Positions 26,018-36,513 of a stretch of DNA of 64,000 nt are shown piece by piece. Source of the DNA: Gilliamella sp. Pra-s52. GTDB taxonomy: Bacteria; Pseudomonadota; Gammaproteobacteria; Enterobacterales; Orbaceae. Each line of letters opens with the position of its first letter. Position 1 is the first letter of the stretch. A model generated the notes under the pieces. The model saw nothing but the letters and a program-made list of their open reading frames with translations. It was not told the DNA's origin and ran no database searches. The DNA lies in contig NZ_WTEY01000006.1 in assembly GCF_009795805.1 (NCBI RefSeq), positions 1 to 64,000 on the forward strand, given 5' to 3'. Both the position numbers and the translations under genes were made by a program.

Positions 26018-27349
26018 TTATTTTGCGATTGAGCCTGCAATATTTAAAATATCCCAAGGTCTGGAAAAAGGTGGCGCGTACAGAAAATCCATCATGGCTA
26101 ATTCATCAATTTTCAAATTAGCCCATATAGCGGTTGCTAACGTGTTCACTCTTAATACCGCGCCATTCCCCCCCGCTATTTGTCCACCTAAAATCACGCG
26201 CGTATCGGCATGATAAATCAGTTTTGCTGTTACACTTGTTTGTCCAGCAACATAATTACTGTGATTTTTATCTTTAACTATGACAGTTTTATAGGGGATT
26301 GCGGCTTTTTGGGCTTCGTTTTCAGTTAAACCCGTGCGTCCTGCTTCGATATCAAAAACTTTTAACGCTGAAGTACCAATCGTGCCGGGATATTCGCAAT
26401 GTCCACCACCTAAATTTTCGCCTACAATTTTACCAAGCTTGTTTGCTCCTGTGGCCAGCGGGATATATACCATTGAATGGCTAACTTTATGGTAAAGCGC
26501 GGCGCAATCGCCAGCGGCATAAATATCAGCAATATTGGTTTGCCCTAAGCTGTTAGTGATTATGGCTCCATTTTTAAGTAGGTTGATGCCAAGATCTTTA
26601 TAGATATCACTGTTTGGTTTTACTCCCGTTGCAATAATAACGATATCAGCAGGATATCGTCCTTTATCAGTAATTACATGGGTGACATTGTGTGATCCCT
26701 CAAAGCTAAGAACTCGCTCTTGCAAGTGTAGGTCGCAATGTTGTTTAATATTTTCTTCAATTAGGCTGGTAATTTGTTCATCAAACGCATCGACTAGGAT
26801 TCTGTCATCTAATTGAATCAATTTGACATTTTTTTGTAAGGCGACCAGCGATTCAGCGATTTCAAGCCCAATATAGCCAGCACCGACAACAATAACATTT
26901 TGGGTATTTTTGTTTGATAATACGTGTTTGATTGCTAATCCATCGTGCAGATCACGTAATGTAAAAATGTTTTTTAGCTGATCATTTTTAAAAGCTGGTA
27001 TGATAGGACTTGCGCCAACCGCCAGTAATAATTTATCGTAGTTGTCATCAAAGCAATGGCCAGTATTATGATCTTTTATGGTTAATTTTTTTTGATTAAC
27101 ATCAATCGTCATTACTTCATGTAACGTTTTAATTTCAATACCATCTTTTTGAAATTGTTCTGGTGTTCGAGATATCATTTCATTGGCATCAGTAAAGTGG
27201 TTACCAATGAAATAGGGTAAACCACAAGCGCCAAACGAGACAATATTTGATTTTTCATAAATACGGATGGTTGCCTCTGGGTTCATTCTTTTGGCTTTTG
27301 CGGCGGCACTTGCGCCTGCGGCTTGAGCGCCAATGATGATGATTTTCAT
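26018..27349 (-). CDS. FAD/NAD(P)-dependent disulfide oxidoreductase, CoA-disulfide reductase type
   Basis: 443 residues. It has an N-terminal FAD-binding GAQAAGASAAAK, a single redox cysteine Cys42 in SFGACGLPYFIG, a second nucleotide-binding GAGYIGLEIAES, the FAD-contact IYAAGDCA, and a C-terminal dimerisation domain. A lone Cys at this position is typical of CoA-disulfide reductase and of NADH oxidase/peroxidase, which cannot be separated by sequence reading alone. GAGGAG precedes the ATG. It lies between hemH and tcyP on the same strand. Confidence 0.85.
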   Translation of the reverse strand: MKIIIIGAQAAGASAAAKAKRMNPEATIRIYEKSNIVSFGACGLPYFIGNHFTDANEMISRTPEQFQKDGIEIKTLHEVMTIDVNQKKLTIKDHNTGHCFDDNYDKLLLAVGASPIIPAFKNDQLKNIFTLRDLHDGLAIKHVLSNKNTQNVIVVGAGYIGLEIAESLVALQKNVKLIQLDDRILVDAFDEQITSLIEENIKQHCDLHLQERVLSFEGSHNVTHVITDKGRYPADIVIIATGVKPNSDIYKDLGINLLKNGAIITNSLGQTNIADIYAAGDCAALYHKVSHSMVYIPLATGANKLGKIVGENLGGGHCEYPGTIGTSALKVFDIEAGRTGLTENEAQKAAIPYKTVIVKDKNHSNYVAGQTSVTAKLIYHADTRVILGGQIAGGNGAVLRVNTLATAIWANLKIDELAMMDFLYAPPFSRPWDILNIAGSIAK

Positions 27350-27536
27350 TTAATTTGCTCCTCAGTGCTCAGATACTCAATTATTAATAATATCCTATCA
27401 TACGCCATAAATTATAGGAGAGATAGACAGCTATTTAGCATTAATATTTGTGAATTTGAATCATTTGAACATTTACAATCACCAGTCTTGCATAATCTTT
27501 TTAAGTCACTTTGCTTCTGTAAAAAATTTTAGGAGA

Positions 27537-28550
27537 CTATGTGTTTGAATATAAGGTGTTTGAGCATAAGTTTTTAAATGTAAGCGGTTGAGTATGATTA
27601 ATTAGCTCTATGATAAAACTAATCTGTAAGTCGCTCTCATTTAATGCGGGAATATAATAAAACGTTTTTCCTCCTGCATTAAAAAATAGTTCTCGATTTT
27701 CTTCATCAATTTCATAAAGGGTTTCAATACAATCTACCGAGAAACCTGGGCAGATGACGTGCACGTTTTTTATGCCTTGTTTGGCTAGCTGTTTTAATAC
27801 ATCACTGGTATTGGGTTCGACCCATTTACCTTTGCCAAATTTGGATTGGTAAGCCATTTCAATCGGCAGGTTTATGTCATTTTTTTGGCACTTTTCAATT
27901 AATAATTGCGTGGTCAGTTTACAGCGTTTTATATAATCGTCTTTTCGTTTATGAATATAACGCTCTGGAATACCATGGTAAGACAGAACGAGCACTTCCG
28001 GCTCGCCTTGCTGTTGAAAAGCCTGTTTGATTTGCAAATATAGTGCATTGATATAACTTGGATGATCCGCATAATCACGAATGTAGTTAATGTCTGCAGT
28101 GATTTGATTGTGGTTGATGAGTTGGTTAAGTTTATCTAGTACGGCAAGTGTTGTGGTGGTTGAGTATTGCGGAAAGAGGGGCAATACTGTAATTTTGGTA
28201 CATGAGCTAAGATGATTCAATGCCGATTGCATAGTGGGATCACCATAAGTCATGGCTAATTCGCATTGCACATTGGGTAAACACTGTTGTAACTTGTTAC
28301 ATAATAATTGGCTGTAATGCAATAATGGCGAGTTACCCTCTATCCAGATTTTTTGGTAATGCTTAATAATATAAGGTACGCGTTTAGGGATTATGCGGTA
28401 CTTTAAAAGCGGATACCAAAGCAGTCTAGGCAGATCAACAACATGCCTATCAAGCAGGAACTCAGTTAAATACTGCGTTATGGCTTCTGGCGTTGCGGCG
28501 TTTGGAGTGCCTAGGTTTACAAGTAATAGTCCTTCTTTTGAGGTCACCAT
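27537..28550 (-). CDS. hemH: Ferrochelatase
   Basis: Inserts Fe2+ into protoporphyrin IX, the last step of heme synthesis, on the inner face of the membrane. It has 337 residues. The N-terminus is GLLLVNLGTPNAATPEAI. The metal/proton site His is in LSYHGIPERY, and the Glu-bearing segment CPGFSVDCIETLYEIDEE is present. The ATG overlaps the waaA stop as TAATG, so it is translationally coupled as the last gene of orn-waaA-hemH. Confidence 0.96.
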   Translation of the reverse strand: MVTSKEGLLLVNLGTPNAATPEAITQYLTEFLLDRHVVDLPRLLWYPLLKYRIIPKRVPYIIKHYQKIWIEGNSPLLHYSQLLCNKLQQCLPNVQCELAMTYGDPTMQSALNHLSSCTKITVLPLFPQYSTTTTLAVLDKLNQLINHNQITADINYIRDYADHPSYINALYLQIKQAFQQQGEPEVLVLSYHGIPERYIHKRKDDYIKRCKLTTQLLIEKCQKNDINLPIEMAYQSKFGKGKWVEPNTSDVLKQLAKQGIKNVHVICPGFSVDCIETLYEIDEENRELFFNAGGKTFYYIPALNESDLQISFIIELINHTQPLTFKNLCSNTLYSNT

Positions 28551-29824
28551 TAATCCTTATTTTTAAGATATCGGTTGATAATAGCAAGAAGCCGACCTAA
28601 TGCCCCTTGATTTTGTTTTAATACTTGATAGGCGTGTTCACCCATTTGTTGGCGATTAATTTGACTGTTTAATAATGCATCAATCGTTGAATAAAGTGCA
28701 TCAGCCGAGCTAGCACAAACTTGCATTCCTTGTGCTGAAATGAGTTGTTCACCAATTACTTTAAAATTAAAAAAATGTTTGCCACTTATGATCGGGATGC
28801 GATGCAGTGCTGGCTCTAGTGGGTTATGTCCTCCATGCTCAACTAAGCTCCCCCCAACAAAGGCGATGTTGGCAATGCCATAAAGTTCTATTAGTTCGCC
28901 CATTGTGTCGCCCAATATAACTTGGGTTTGTCGCGTTGGGGCATTATTGTGACTGCGGTTGATGTAATTTAGTTTGCGGTCATCAATTAGCTTTTCAACT
29001 GTTTTAAAGCGCTCAGGATGGCGGGGAACAATAATTAATAATAAATCAGGATGTTTGAGTAATAACCGTTGAAAGGCCGTTAAAATAATTTCGTCTTCGC
29101 CATTATGGGTACTTGCGGCAATAAATACTGGGCGATTTAATGGCCATTGCTGTTTTAGCGTGGCAATTTTTCGCTGTTGTTGTTCGGTTAGCTCAATATC
29201 GAATTTAATACTGCCTGTGACGGTTAAGTGATCAGGCGGTAAGCCTAATGACATAAATCGTTCGCCGTCTTGCTTATTTTGTGCGGCAATGGTGCTGATT
29301 TTTGATAATAAGTGGCTAATGGCAGAACCGAGTTTGCGGTATCGGTTTGCTGATCGCTCAGATAATCTAGCATTGGCAATAATTAGGGGGATGTTTTTGT
29401 TATGGCATTGGCTAATCATGTTAGGCCAAAGTTCGGTTTCCATAATAATCACTAATTTAGGTTGTACTGTTTTTAGAAAACGATGGATTGCACAAGGTAA
29501 ATCGTAAGGTAAATAAACATGGCTGACACTATCACCAAGTAACGATTTGACTCGTTCAGATCCCGTTGGTGTCATGGTGGTGACAGTGATGGGTAAATGC
29601 GGGTATTGTTGCTTAAGTGCTTTGATAAGTGGTATTGCGGCGATGGTTTCGCCTACCGATACCGCATGAACTAAAATGCCGTTGGGCTTGACTTTGTTTT
29701 TACAAAAACCATAACGTTCAAGCCAACGTTTACGATAATTTGGCGCTTTAAGGCTACGCCAAAGTAACCTTAGCCAGACAAAAGGTTGTAGTAAATATAA
29801 TAAAATAGTATATAAAATTTGCAT
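28550..29824 (-). CDS. waaA: 3-deoxy-D-manno-octulosonic acid (Kdo) transferase
   Basis: Membrane-bound glycosyltransferase (GT30) adding Kdo to lipid IVA in LPS synthesis. It has 424 residues. An N-terminal hydrophobic anchor (ILLYLLQPFVWLRLLWRSL) is followed by HAVSVGETIAAIPLI, which contains the catalytic Glu, then PTGSERVKS, and a C-terminal donor domain with GGSLVEHGGHNPLEPA. It starts five bases after the orn stop and overlaps hemH. Confidence 0.97.
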   Translation of the reverse strand: MQILYTILLYLLQPFVWLRLLWRSLKAPNYRKRWLERYGFCKNKVKPNGILVHAVSVGETIAAIPLIKALKQQYPHLPITVTTMTPTGSERVKSLLGDSVSHVYLPYDLPCAIHRFLKTVQPKLVIIMETELWPNMISQCHNKNIPLIIANARLSERSANRYRKLGSAISHLLSKISTIAAQNKQDGERFMSLGLPPDHLTVTGSIKFDIELTEQQQRKIATLKQQWPLNRPVFIAASTHNGEDEIILTAFQRLLLKHPDLLLIIVPRHPERFKTVEKLIDDRKLNYINRSHNNAPTRQTQVILGDTMGELIELYGIANIAFVGGSLVEHGGHNPLEPALHRIPIISGKHFFNFKVIGEQLISAQGMQVCASSADALYSTIDALLNSQINRQQMGEHAYQVLKQNQGALGRLLAIINRYLKNKD

Positions 29825-29829
29825 ACTAA

Positions 29830-30393
29830 TTAAATAGTTATATTAAAAAAGTGTTGGCGATAATAAGCCAATTCGGCAATCGAGTCACGAATGTCTTCAA
29901 GTGCTTGGTGTGAACTTTGTTTACTGATGCCTTTTAATATTTCGGGCTTCCAGCGTTTGGCTAGTTCTTTAATTGTACTGACATCTAAATAGCGGTAATG
30001 AAAATAGCTTTCTAAATTAGGCATATAGTTAAATAAGAAACGTCGATCTTGCCCAATGGTGTTGCCACAAATTGGCGAGCTGTTTTCAGGCACCCATTGT
30101 TTTAAGAATTCAATGGTTTGTAATTCGGCTTGTTGTTCGCTGATGGTACTTTGGCGAACACGTTCAATTAGTCCTGATTTGCCATGTGTGTTTTGGTTCC
30201 ATTCGTCCATTAGTGCTAACTGTTCATCAGATTGGTGAACGGCAATGACAGGTCCTTCAGCAAGGATATTAAGGTCGGAATCGGTGACGATCGTTGCAAT
30301 TTCAATAATGCGATCAACGGCTGGATCTAGACCTGTCATTTCAAGATCAATCCAAATTAGATTGTTGCTATTAATTTGTGTTTGTTTGGTCAT
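29830..30393 (-). CDS. orn: Oligoribonuclease
   Basis: 3'-5' exonuclease that degrades 2-5 nt RNAs and pGpG. DEDDh motifs are present: [20 protein letters not shown], and [18 protein letters not shown]. The frame extends to 30447, but the family begins near NLIWIDLEM, so ATG at 30393 is chosen (187 aa; 181 in E. coli). It is divergent from rsgA, the arrangement found in E. coli, and heads an apparent operon with waaA and hemH. Confidence 0.96.
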   Translation of the reverse strand: MTKQTQINSNNLIWIDLEMTGLDPAVDRIIEIATIVTDSDLNILAEGPVIAVHQSDEQLALMDEWNQNTHGKSGLIERVRQSTISEQQAELQTIEFLKQWVPENSSPICGNTIGQDRRFLFNYMPNLESYFHYRYLDVSTIKELAKRWKPEILKGISKQSSHQALEDIRDSIAELAYYRQHFFNITI

Positions 30394-30472
30394 AATATGT
30401 GATAGATAATTTCTTTTTGATACTGAGTAGTGTAGCATAACTGGCAATCTGTTTTAGTAAAAAATGAGTACT

Positions 30473-31501
30473 ATGGCAAAAATTCAATTATCCAATAATC
30501 AAAAAAGACGCATGGCAGCTAAACATCAACAACGGTTAGCAACAAAGCAAGATGAAAGCCTATCTAACTTTTCATCACCGCGTGATGGTGTGGTTATCAG
30601 TCGTTTTGGTAAATCGGCTGATGTTGAGGATAATACTGGCAATATTTATCGCTGTAGTATTCGACGAACGTTACCTTCGTTAGTCACTGGCGATAAAGTG
30701 ATGTGGCGTGAAAGTTTAGAGCCTAATACCAATGGTGTGATTGAAGCTGTTCACCCTCGACATTCTGAATTGGTTAGGCCTGATTTTTATGATGGTGTTA
30801 AACCTGTTGCGGCAAATGTGGATCAAATTGTGATTATATCGGCTGTATTGCCAGAGTTGTCTCTTAATATTATCGACCGTTATTTGGTGGCTTGTGAAGC
30901 AACAGATATTAAACCGATTATTGTTTTAAATAAAATTGATTTATTAAACGATGTCGAGCGAGCAAATGTTGAAAGCCAATTGGCTATTTATACTAAAATT
31001 GGTTATCAAGTGTTGTATGTTTCATGCCAGCATCAACAAGGTATTGCTGTATTACAGGATATTTTACAAGGTAAGATTTCTATTTTAGTTGGACAGTCTG
31101 GTGTGGGTAAATCAAGTATTATTAATTTGCTGTTACCGCATCAATCACAATCAGCGATGATTGGAGATATTTCAGAAATATCAGGGCTTGGTCAGCATAC
31201 AACCACATCCTCTAGACTTTATCACTTACCAAACGGTGGTGATATTATTGATTCTCCAGGGATCCGCGAATTCGGATTATGGCACTTAGAACCACAGCAA
31301 GTGATTAGTGGTTTTAAAGAATTTGATAATTATTTGGGCGGTTGCCATTTTCGGGATTGTAATCATCTTGACACACCAGGATGTTTACTACAAAAAGCCG
31401 TGCAAGATGGTGAAATCGCTCAATCAAGGTTAGATAACTATCATCGAATTTTGCAGACAATGCAAGAAGTTAAGGCAAAAACCAATAAAAGCTATAAATA
31501 G
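30473..31501 (+). CDS. rsgA: Ribosome small subunit biogenesis GTPase RsgA
   Basis: Circularly permuted GTPase that checks late 30S maturation. An OB-fold comes first, then NKID (G4), P-loop GQSGVGKSS (G1) and DSPG (G3). The C-terminal zinc site CHFRDCNH...C ends the protein. The ATG at 30464 is also possible, but [13 protein letters not shown] from 30473 aligns best with E. coli MSKNKLSKGQQRR. It is divergent from orn. Confidence 0.96.
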   Translation: MAKIQLSNNQKRRMAAKHQQRLATKQDESLSNFSSPRDGVVISRFGKSADVEDNTGNIYRCSIRRTLPSLVTGDKVMWRESLEPNTNGVIEAVHPRHSELVRPDFYDGVKPVAANVDQIVIISAVLPELSLNIIDRYLVACEATDIKPIIVLNKIDLLNDVERANVESQLAIYTKIGYQVLYVSCQHQQGIAVLQDILQGKISILVGQSGVGKSSIINLLLPHQSQSAMIGDISEISGLGQHTTTSSRLYHLPNGGDIIDSPGIREFGLWHLEPQQVISGFKEFDNYLGGCHFRDCNHLDTPGCLLQKAVQDGEIAQSRLDNYHRILQTMQEVKAKTNKSYK

Positions 31502-31555
31502 TCGGTTTTGGCGTGTTGTTTGTTGCAATTAAGCTGTATTATGTTCATAAATGAT

Positions 31556-31618
31556 TGCTCACAATAAGTAGGAACCCTGTGCCATATAGCTAAACGTATC
31601 GCTACTTGATTGTGAGCA
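31556..31618. other. Long imperfect inverted repeat between rsgA and the HdeD-like gene
   Basis: TGCTCACAATAAGTAG (31556-31571) pairs with 31602-31618 except for one bulged base, around a 30-nt loop. It lies between two converging genes and lacks a T-run. A terminator role is possible. Confidence 0.55.
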
Positions 31619-31628
31619 CTGGCATAAT

Positions 31629-32183
31629 TTATTTTTTATTTACTGCTTTAATTGCAAAACCAATCGCAACATAAGCCCAACCTTGGAAGATGAGGTCGAT
31701 ACCTAGAAACATACCTAATATCCAAAGGCTGTCGTATGGCCATCCTATGATAATCATAAAGCCTAAAATAAGTGTAATAATGGCAGAGGTTAAAATCCAT
31801 CCCCAGCTTGGTAAATTACGATTATTTAGCGCTGCAAATAACTGAGTAAAACCACTCATCAGTAATAAGAATGAAATAACTAGTGTTAACGCCGATGAAA
31901 CTGCAACGGGTTGGAAAAATGACATCAAGCCAATCACTATATATAAAATCCCCATTACTGCCCATAAAGCTGATTGGCCAAAACTTTTTATGTTAAATGA
32001 ATGTAATGCTTGAGCAATCCCTGCAATTAATATTAATGAACCAATAAAATAGACAGAAAAGACAGTGGCGATAAACTGATAAGTTAATGCTAAACATCCT
32101 AATACAATTAAAATAACACCAATTAAAATAAACCAATTTGATTTTGGTTTTAGGTTTTGTAGCTCGTTTTTGTTAGATATCAT
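31629..32183 (-). CDS. HdeD-family (DUF308) membrane protein
   Basis: 184 residues with about six membrane spans in three related hairpins (e.g. LIGVILIVLGCLALTY, MGILYIVIGLMSFF). This is the DUF308/HdeD pattern. HdeD in E. coli is linked to acid stress at high cell density; the biochemical role is unknown. AGGAAAA lies upstream of the ATG. The neighbouring SulP gene is on the same strand about 190 bp upstream. Confidence 0.8.
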   Translation of the reverse strand: MISNKNELQNLKPKSNWFILIGVILIVLGCLALTYQFIATVFSVYFIGSLILIAGIAQALHSFNIKSFGQSALWAVMGILYIVIGLMSFFQPVAVSSALTLVISFLLLMSGFTQLFAALNNRNLPSWGWILTSAIITLILGFMIIIGWPYDSLWILGMFLGIDLIFQGWAYVAIGFAIKAVNKK

Positions 32184-32376
32184 GTTATTTTCCTGTTTTT
32201 ATAAGTTAATTTTGGGTTTTAAATTAAAATTATCTTTAAAACCTATGCGTTTGCTAATAGTGAATAGAAAATAAAAAGAAAGGTCGTGGAGCTTTAATTT
32301 ATTGCACAGTCATTATTTTTGCTGAAACTTTGACTGTGCAGTTAAATTAGTAAATATGATAAGACTAAATTTAAAA

Positions 32377-34050
32377 TTAATCTTTATCTTTCAGTGCTTC
32401 TTCTAATGTTGAATAGAACATGATTTTGTTAGATGTTGGCACTACTTTGGCACGAGCAAGGGTTTTTAATGGTTGAAATTGTAACTCGCAAATCGATAAA
32501 TCGACATGTTCAGGAAGTTCATCAATAAAATGTATTAAAGCATTGAGTCCGCCTGCATCAAGAATAGGCACGGCATCCCATTGTAATACGATGTGTTTAT
32601 AACCATTGATTTTTTGATATATTTCTGAAAAAGTACGTTCAGCAGCAGCAAAAAAGAGTGGGCCGTTAATTCGTAATGCAAGGGTTTTATCGTTGCTTTG
32701 GTTTAGTTCAACTAAGCGGGTCATTCGAGCAATACGGCGCATAAATAGAATTGATGCCAGCACAATTCCAACAGTAATTGCAATCACCATATCAAATAGT
32801 ACTGTTAGCGACATGCAAATAAGCATAATTAAAATATCGTCTTTAGGGGCGCATTTGATGATATAAATGACACGTTGAACTGCACTCATGTTCCATGCCA
32901 CGATAAGTAACAAGGCGGCCATCGCAGATAGAGGAATAAACGATAATGCTGGCGCAAAGCAAATAAGTGCAAGTAATACAACTAATGAATGTAATACAGC
33001 AGCAATAGGTGATGTTGCTCCTGCTTTGACATTGGCGGCCGACCTTGCGATAGCCGCTGTTGCTGATATACCACCAAAAAATGGGGCAATGATATTACCT
33101 AAACCTTGCCCAATAAGTTCACTATTTGAGTGGTGTTTGGTGTGTGTCATTTCGTCTAATACGACTGCGCACAATAATGATTCAATTGCACATAACATTG
33201 CCATGGTTAGTGAAATGGGTAATAGGGCTGTGAGCATTGACCAATCCCAGTTAAATTCAGTATGAAGCCACGGTAAAGAAAATTCTGGTAGTACGGATGG
33301 AATACCGTGCCCTATGGTATTATCAGCCATTGTGTAGGTGAATCGTGAACCAATTGTTTCAATCTGGTAGCCTAATTGATTAAAAATAAACATGACAATC
33401 ACGCCAGCAATGAGTGCAGGTAGGTGCCCCGGTATTTTTACTTTAAGTTTTGGCCATGCAATTAATACCATTAGTGTGACAAAACCAACAATGGTGTCAG
33501 CAATGTTGATAGTTGGTAGGTTTTTTGTTAGTTCAATGACTTTACTAATATAGCTTTCTGGCATATGTTCAAGCGTTAAGCCAAAAAAATCTTTAATTTG
33601 CATGGTGGCGATAGTGATGGCAATGCCCGAAGTGAAGCCTAATACAACAGGGAGTGGAATATATTCAATTAATCGACCTAATCGAGCCATGCCCATAAAG
33701 ATAAGGAATATCCCCGACAATAAGGTGGCAATGAGTAGTCCAGATAATCCGTATTGTAATGAAACAGGATATAAAATAACGACAAATGCAGCCGTTGGGC
33801 CAGAAACACTAAAACGTGATCCTCCAGTTAATGCAATCACCAAACCAGCAATAATGGCTGTATATAAGCCATGTTGTGGCGGTACTCCACTGGCAATTGC
33901 TAATGCCATTGCTAGCGGAATAGCAATAATACCAACAGTTATGCCGGCTATTAAGTCTTTAATAAAACGAGGAATGCTGTAAGGGGTGTTTATGCATGAG
34001 GATACTAATGCACAGCAAATTTTTGTGCCAGAAAGGCCGTATAATTTCAT
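32377..34050 (-). CDS. SulP-family anion transporter with STAS domain
   Basis: 557-residue inner-membrane protein. The transport domain spans about residues 20-430, with [23 protein letters not shown] and the SulP signature [11 protein letters not shown]-terminal STAS domain follows (about 450-550; [21 protein letters not shown]). SulP proteins carry sulfate, bicarbonate or dicarboxylates, and E. coli DauA is the closest well-known type. The substrate cannot be told here. No carbonic anhydrase gene is adjacent. The SD before the ATG is weak. Confidence 0.88.
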   Translation of the reverse strand: MKLYGLSGTKICCALVSSCINTPYSIPRFIKDLIAGITVGIIAIPLAMALAIASGVPPQHGLYTAIIAGLVIALTGGSRFSVSGPTAAFVVILYPVSLQYGLSGLLIATLLSGIFLIFMGMARLGRLIEYIPLPVVLGFTSGIAITIATMQIKDFFGLTLEHMPESYISKVIELTKNLPTINIADTIVGFVTLMVLIAWPKLKVKIPGHLPALIAGVIVMFIFNQLGYQIETIGSRFTYTMADNTIGHGIPSVLPEFSLPWLHTEFNWDWSMLTALLPISLTMAMLCAIESLLCAVVLDEMTHTKHHSNSELIGQGLGNIIAPFFGGISATAAIARSAANVKAGATSPIAAVLHSLVVLLALICFAPALSFIPLSAMAALLLIVAWNMSAVQRVIYIIKCAPKDDILIMLICMSLTVLFDMVIAITVGIVLASILFMRRIARMTRLVELNQSNDKTLALRINGPLFFAAAERTFSEIYQKINGYKHIVLQWDAVPILDAGGLNALIHFIDELPEHVDLSICELQFQPLKTLARAKVVPTSNKIMFYSTLEEALKDKD

Positions 34051-34299
34051 TGTATCTAATCAATTAAAGGAAAGTTGTGTTGAGTGCTTAATAAGATAAT
34101 CTTTTTTACAAAAAATAAAAGAGTGTTATAAAAATAATCATCTTTTTTTTGAAGTTTTTTATAGGTAGTGTTTTATTGATGCGATGACTTGATAAGTACG
34201 GCTTATTTTAATTTTTATGTTAATCTACACTATAAGGTAGTGATGTTGAGAGTATTTTTAATGGTATATTAACATTGTTTATTTCAAGGGGAAAAGCGT

Positions 34300-35646
34300 A
34301 TGGTTACGGTTCGTTTTTGCAAATGGTTTACTGTTTTTTTATGTGCGTTTTCTGCTGTAAGTTTTGCTCAACAATCTATAATTGTGGGGTCTAAGACAGC
34401 TTATCAATATGATACCGAACAAAAGATTACTCCTGCACCAGTTGGGTATGTGGCGTTTTATATCGATCATGTCGGGCGACATGGTTCACGTTATATCAGT
34501 AAGTCAAAATCTGAAGATATTGCTTATCAAATTTTGTCAATGGCCGAAAAGCAAGATAAATTAACTAACCTTGGAAAAGATTTATTGAGGCAAATAATTC
34601 GTATTAGTGAGTTAAATAAAAATCATTACGGTCAACTTACCGATCTTGGTCGTAAAGATATAGCTTTGATTAGTCAACGAATGCTGAACAATAATCCTAC
34701 TGTGTTTAACGGAAAGGAAATTGATGTTGTTTCCTCTAGCTCACCAAGAGCCAAAGAAACCGCAGAAATATTCGTTAGTTCTTTCAAATCTAAATATCCT
34801 AATATCCATGTCACACAGCAACCCGAAGATCAGCAAACGTTATTGCGTTTTTTTGATTATTCACCAGATTATGATGAATATAAACACAGTAAAATAGTAA
34901 AAAATGCCGTGAAATCAGTAGAAAATGCTCCTAAAACGCAACAAATAAGCAAACAGGTTGCAAAAAAGATCTTTGTTGATGATTTTATTCAAAAGCTAGA
35001 TAGCGGTATTGAAGTTGTCGACAAACCATCTGTAACAACGCGAGATTTCGTGATTGCGATTTACCAATTGTATCAAGAGTTACAAGCATTTTCGCCTCAA
35101 TTATTAAAGGATAATTATCTTGACCTTAATTCGTATTTTTTGGTTGATGAAAATACTTGGCTTAATACCGTGGTTACAGCTAAAAATTATCTGGAAATTG
35201 GTCCTGCTTTTGATGCCAATGGTATCCAAATAAAAATTGCCGCCCCATTGTTGTGGGATATGTTAAACACTGCCGATATTGCAATAGCGAATAATAATAT
35301 TGATGCTAATTTGCGTTTTGCTCATGCTGAAACTATTTCACCTTTAGCTACTTTACTTGAAATTGAAGGTACATCCACTGTTGCTGAGTCTATTTTTGAT
35401 TATTATGCCGTTTGGCAAGCAGATAAAATTATTCCTATGGGGGCCAATATTCAATGGATTTTTTATAAAAGCGAACAAGCAAATCAGCCTGTATTAGTTA
35501 AAGTATTATTAAACGAGCGTGAAGTGCATCTACCTATAAAATCAGCGCAATACCCTTATTATCGTTGGAGTGATATAAAGCAATTTTATACAGATAAGCT
35601 TAATAAATTAGGTTTAAGTTATGTCCCGTCACCCGTGGCAAATTAG
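34300..35646 (+). CDS. Exported histidine phosphatase, MINPP/phytase-like
   Basis: 448 residues with a signal peptide (FTVFLCAFSAVSFA). Catalytic motif RHGSRY is at 60-65, SSPRAKETA with a conserved Arg is at about 148-155, and the proton-donor motif is HAE (342-344). RHGSRY with HAE rather than HD is the combination of multiple inositol polyphosphate phosphatases (MINPP), not of AppA-type phytases. A periplasmic or secreted phytate/phosphate-ester hydrolase is therefore likely; the substrate is inferred. GGGG precedes the ATG. It is a single gene ended by a strong terminator. Confidence 0.8.
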   Translation: MVTVRFCKWFTVFLCAFSAVSFAQQSIIVGSKTAYQYDTEQKITPAPVGYVAFYIDHVGRHGSRYISKSKSEDIAYQILSMAEKQDKLTNLGKDLLRQIIRISELNKNHYGQLTDLGRKDIALISQRMLNNNPTVFNGKEIDVVSSSSPRAKETAEIFVSSFKSKYPNIHVTQQPEDQQTLLRFFDYSPDYDEYKHSKIVKNAVKSVENAPKTQQISKQVAKKIFVDDFIQKLDSGIEVVDKPSVTTRDFVIAIYQLYQELQAFSPQLLKDNYLDLNSYFLVDENTWLNTVVTAKNYLEIGPAFDANGIQIKIAAPLLWDMLNTADIAIANNNIDANLRFAHAETISPLATLLEIEGTSTVAESIFDYYAVWQADKIIPMGANIQWIFYKSEQANQPVLVKVLLNEREVHLPIKSAQYPYYRWSDIKQFYTDKLNKLGLSYVPSPVAN

Positions 35647-35673
35647 GCTGTAATGGAATTAATTGCGATAGAT

Positions 35674-35708
35674 AAAAAGCAATATTTCTAATAGAAATAT
35701 TGCTTTTT
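35674..35708. terminator. Bidirectional terminator between the phosphatase gene and the ABC operon
   Basis: A 17-bp inverted repeat (stem from AAAAAGCAATATTTC) with A-run on the left and T-run on the right serves the converging units on both strands. Confidence 0.9.
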
Positions 35709-35716
35709 GATAATGG

Positions 35717-36511
35717 TTAACCTAAAAGCAGAGCATCGTCGGTAACCTTTTCACCGCGTGTTCGTTCAAACATGGCTAAAAGGTCGGTGACAGTTAATTT
35801 AGCACGTTCTTCGCCCGATACATCAAGTACTACTTGCCCTTGATGCAACATGACTGTTCGGGTGCCATATTCTAAGGCTTGTTTCATTGAGTGAGTTACC
35901 ATCATGGTCGTTAATTTGTTTTGTGACACGATTTTATCAGTAAGATCTAAAACAAATTGCGCCGTTTTAGGATCAAGTGCCGCAGTGTGCTCATCTAGAA
36001 GTAGTATTTTAGATGGTTGTAAAGTTGACATTAATAAGCTAACAGCTTGCCTTTGCCCACCAGAAAGTAGTCCCATCATGTCGGTTAGTCGATTTTCAAG
36101 TCCTAGGTTTAATGTTGCTAGTTTTTCTTTAAATATCGAACGTGCTTTGCGGTTAAGCGCTGAAGATAATGTGAATTTTTTACCACGGTTATAAGCAATA
36201 GCAAGGTTTTCTTCAATCGTTAGGTTTTCACAAGTTCCAACCATTGGGTCTTGGAATACTCGAGCAACCATACCCGCGCGTTTCCATGCTGACCATCGAG
36301 TGACATTTTTATCATTGATCATAATACAGCCAGAATCAGTCAGTAAATCACCACTAATTGCGTTAAGTAACGAGCTTTTCCCAGCACCATTACTGCCGAT
36401 GATTGTGACAAATTCCCCTTCACTGATGTTAAGATTTAACCCTCGTAATACATGATTCTCAATCGGCGTACCTTGATTAAAGGTTAAATGTAATTGTTCT
36501 GCTTTAATCAT
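35717..36511 (-). CDS. ABC transporter ATP-binding protein
   Basis: 264-residue ABC ATPase. Walker A GSNGAGKSS, signature LSGGQRQAV, Walker B KILLLDEHTAALDP, and H-loop VTHSM are all present. It starts two bases after the permease stop with GAGGAAAG upstream. With the permease and binding proteins it forms an importer of the PF04392 type (related to proposed Trp/Tyr uptake systems such as TrpXYZ). The substrate is not determined. Confidence 0.9.
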   Translation of the reverse strand: MIKAEQLHLTFNQGTPIENHVLRGLNLNISEGEFVTIIGSNGAGKSSLLNAISGDLLTDSGCIMINDKNVTRWSAWKRAGMVARVFQDPMVGTCENLTIEENLAIAYNRGKKFTLSSALNRKARSIFKEKLATLNLGLENRLTDMMGLLSGGQRQAVSLLMSTLQPSKILLLDEHTAALDPKTAQFVLDLTDKIVSQNKLTTMMVTHSMKQALEYGTRTVMLHQGQVVLDVSGEERAKLTVTDLLAMFERTRGEKVTDDALLLG

Positions 36512-36513
36512 GT

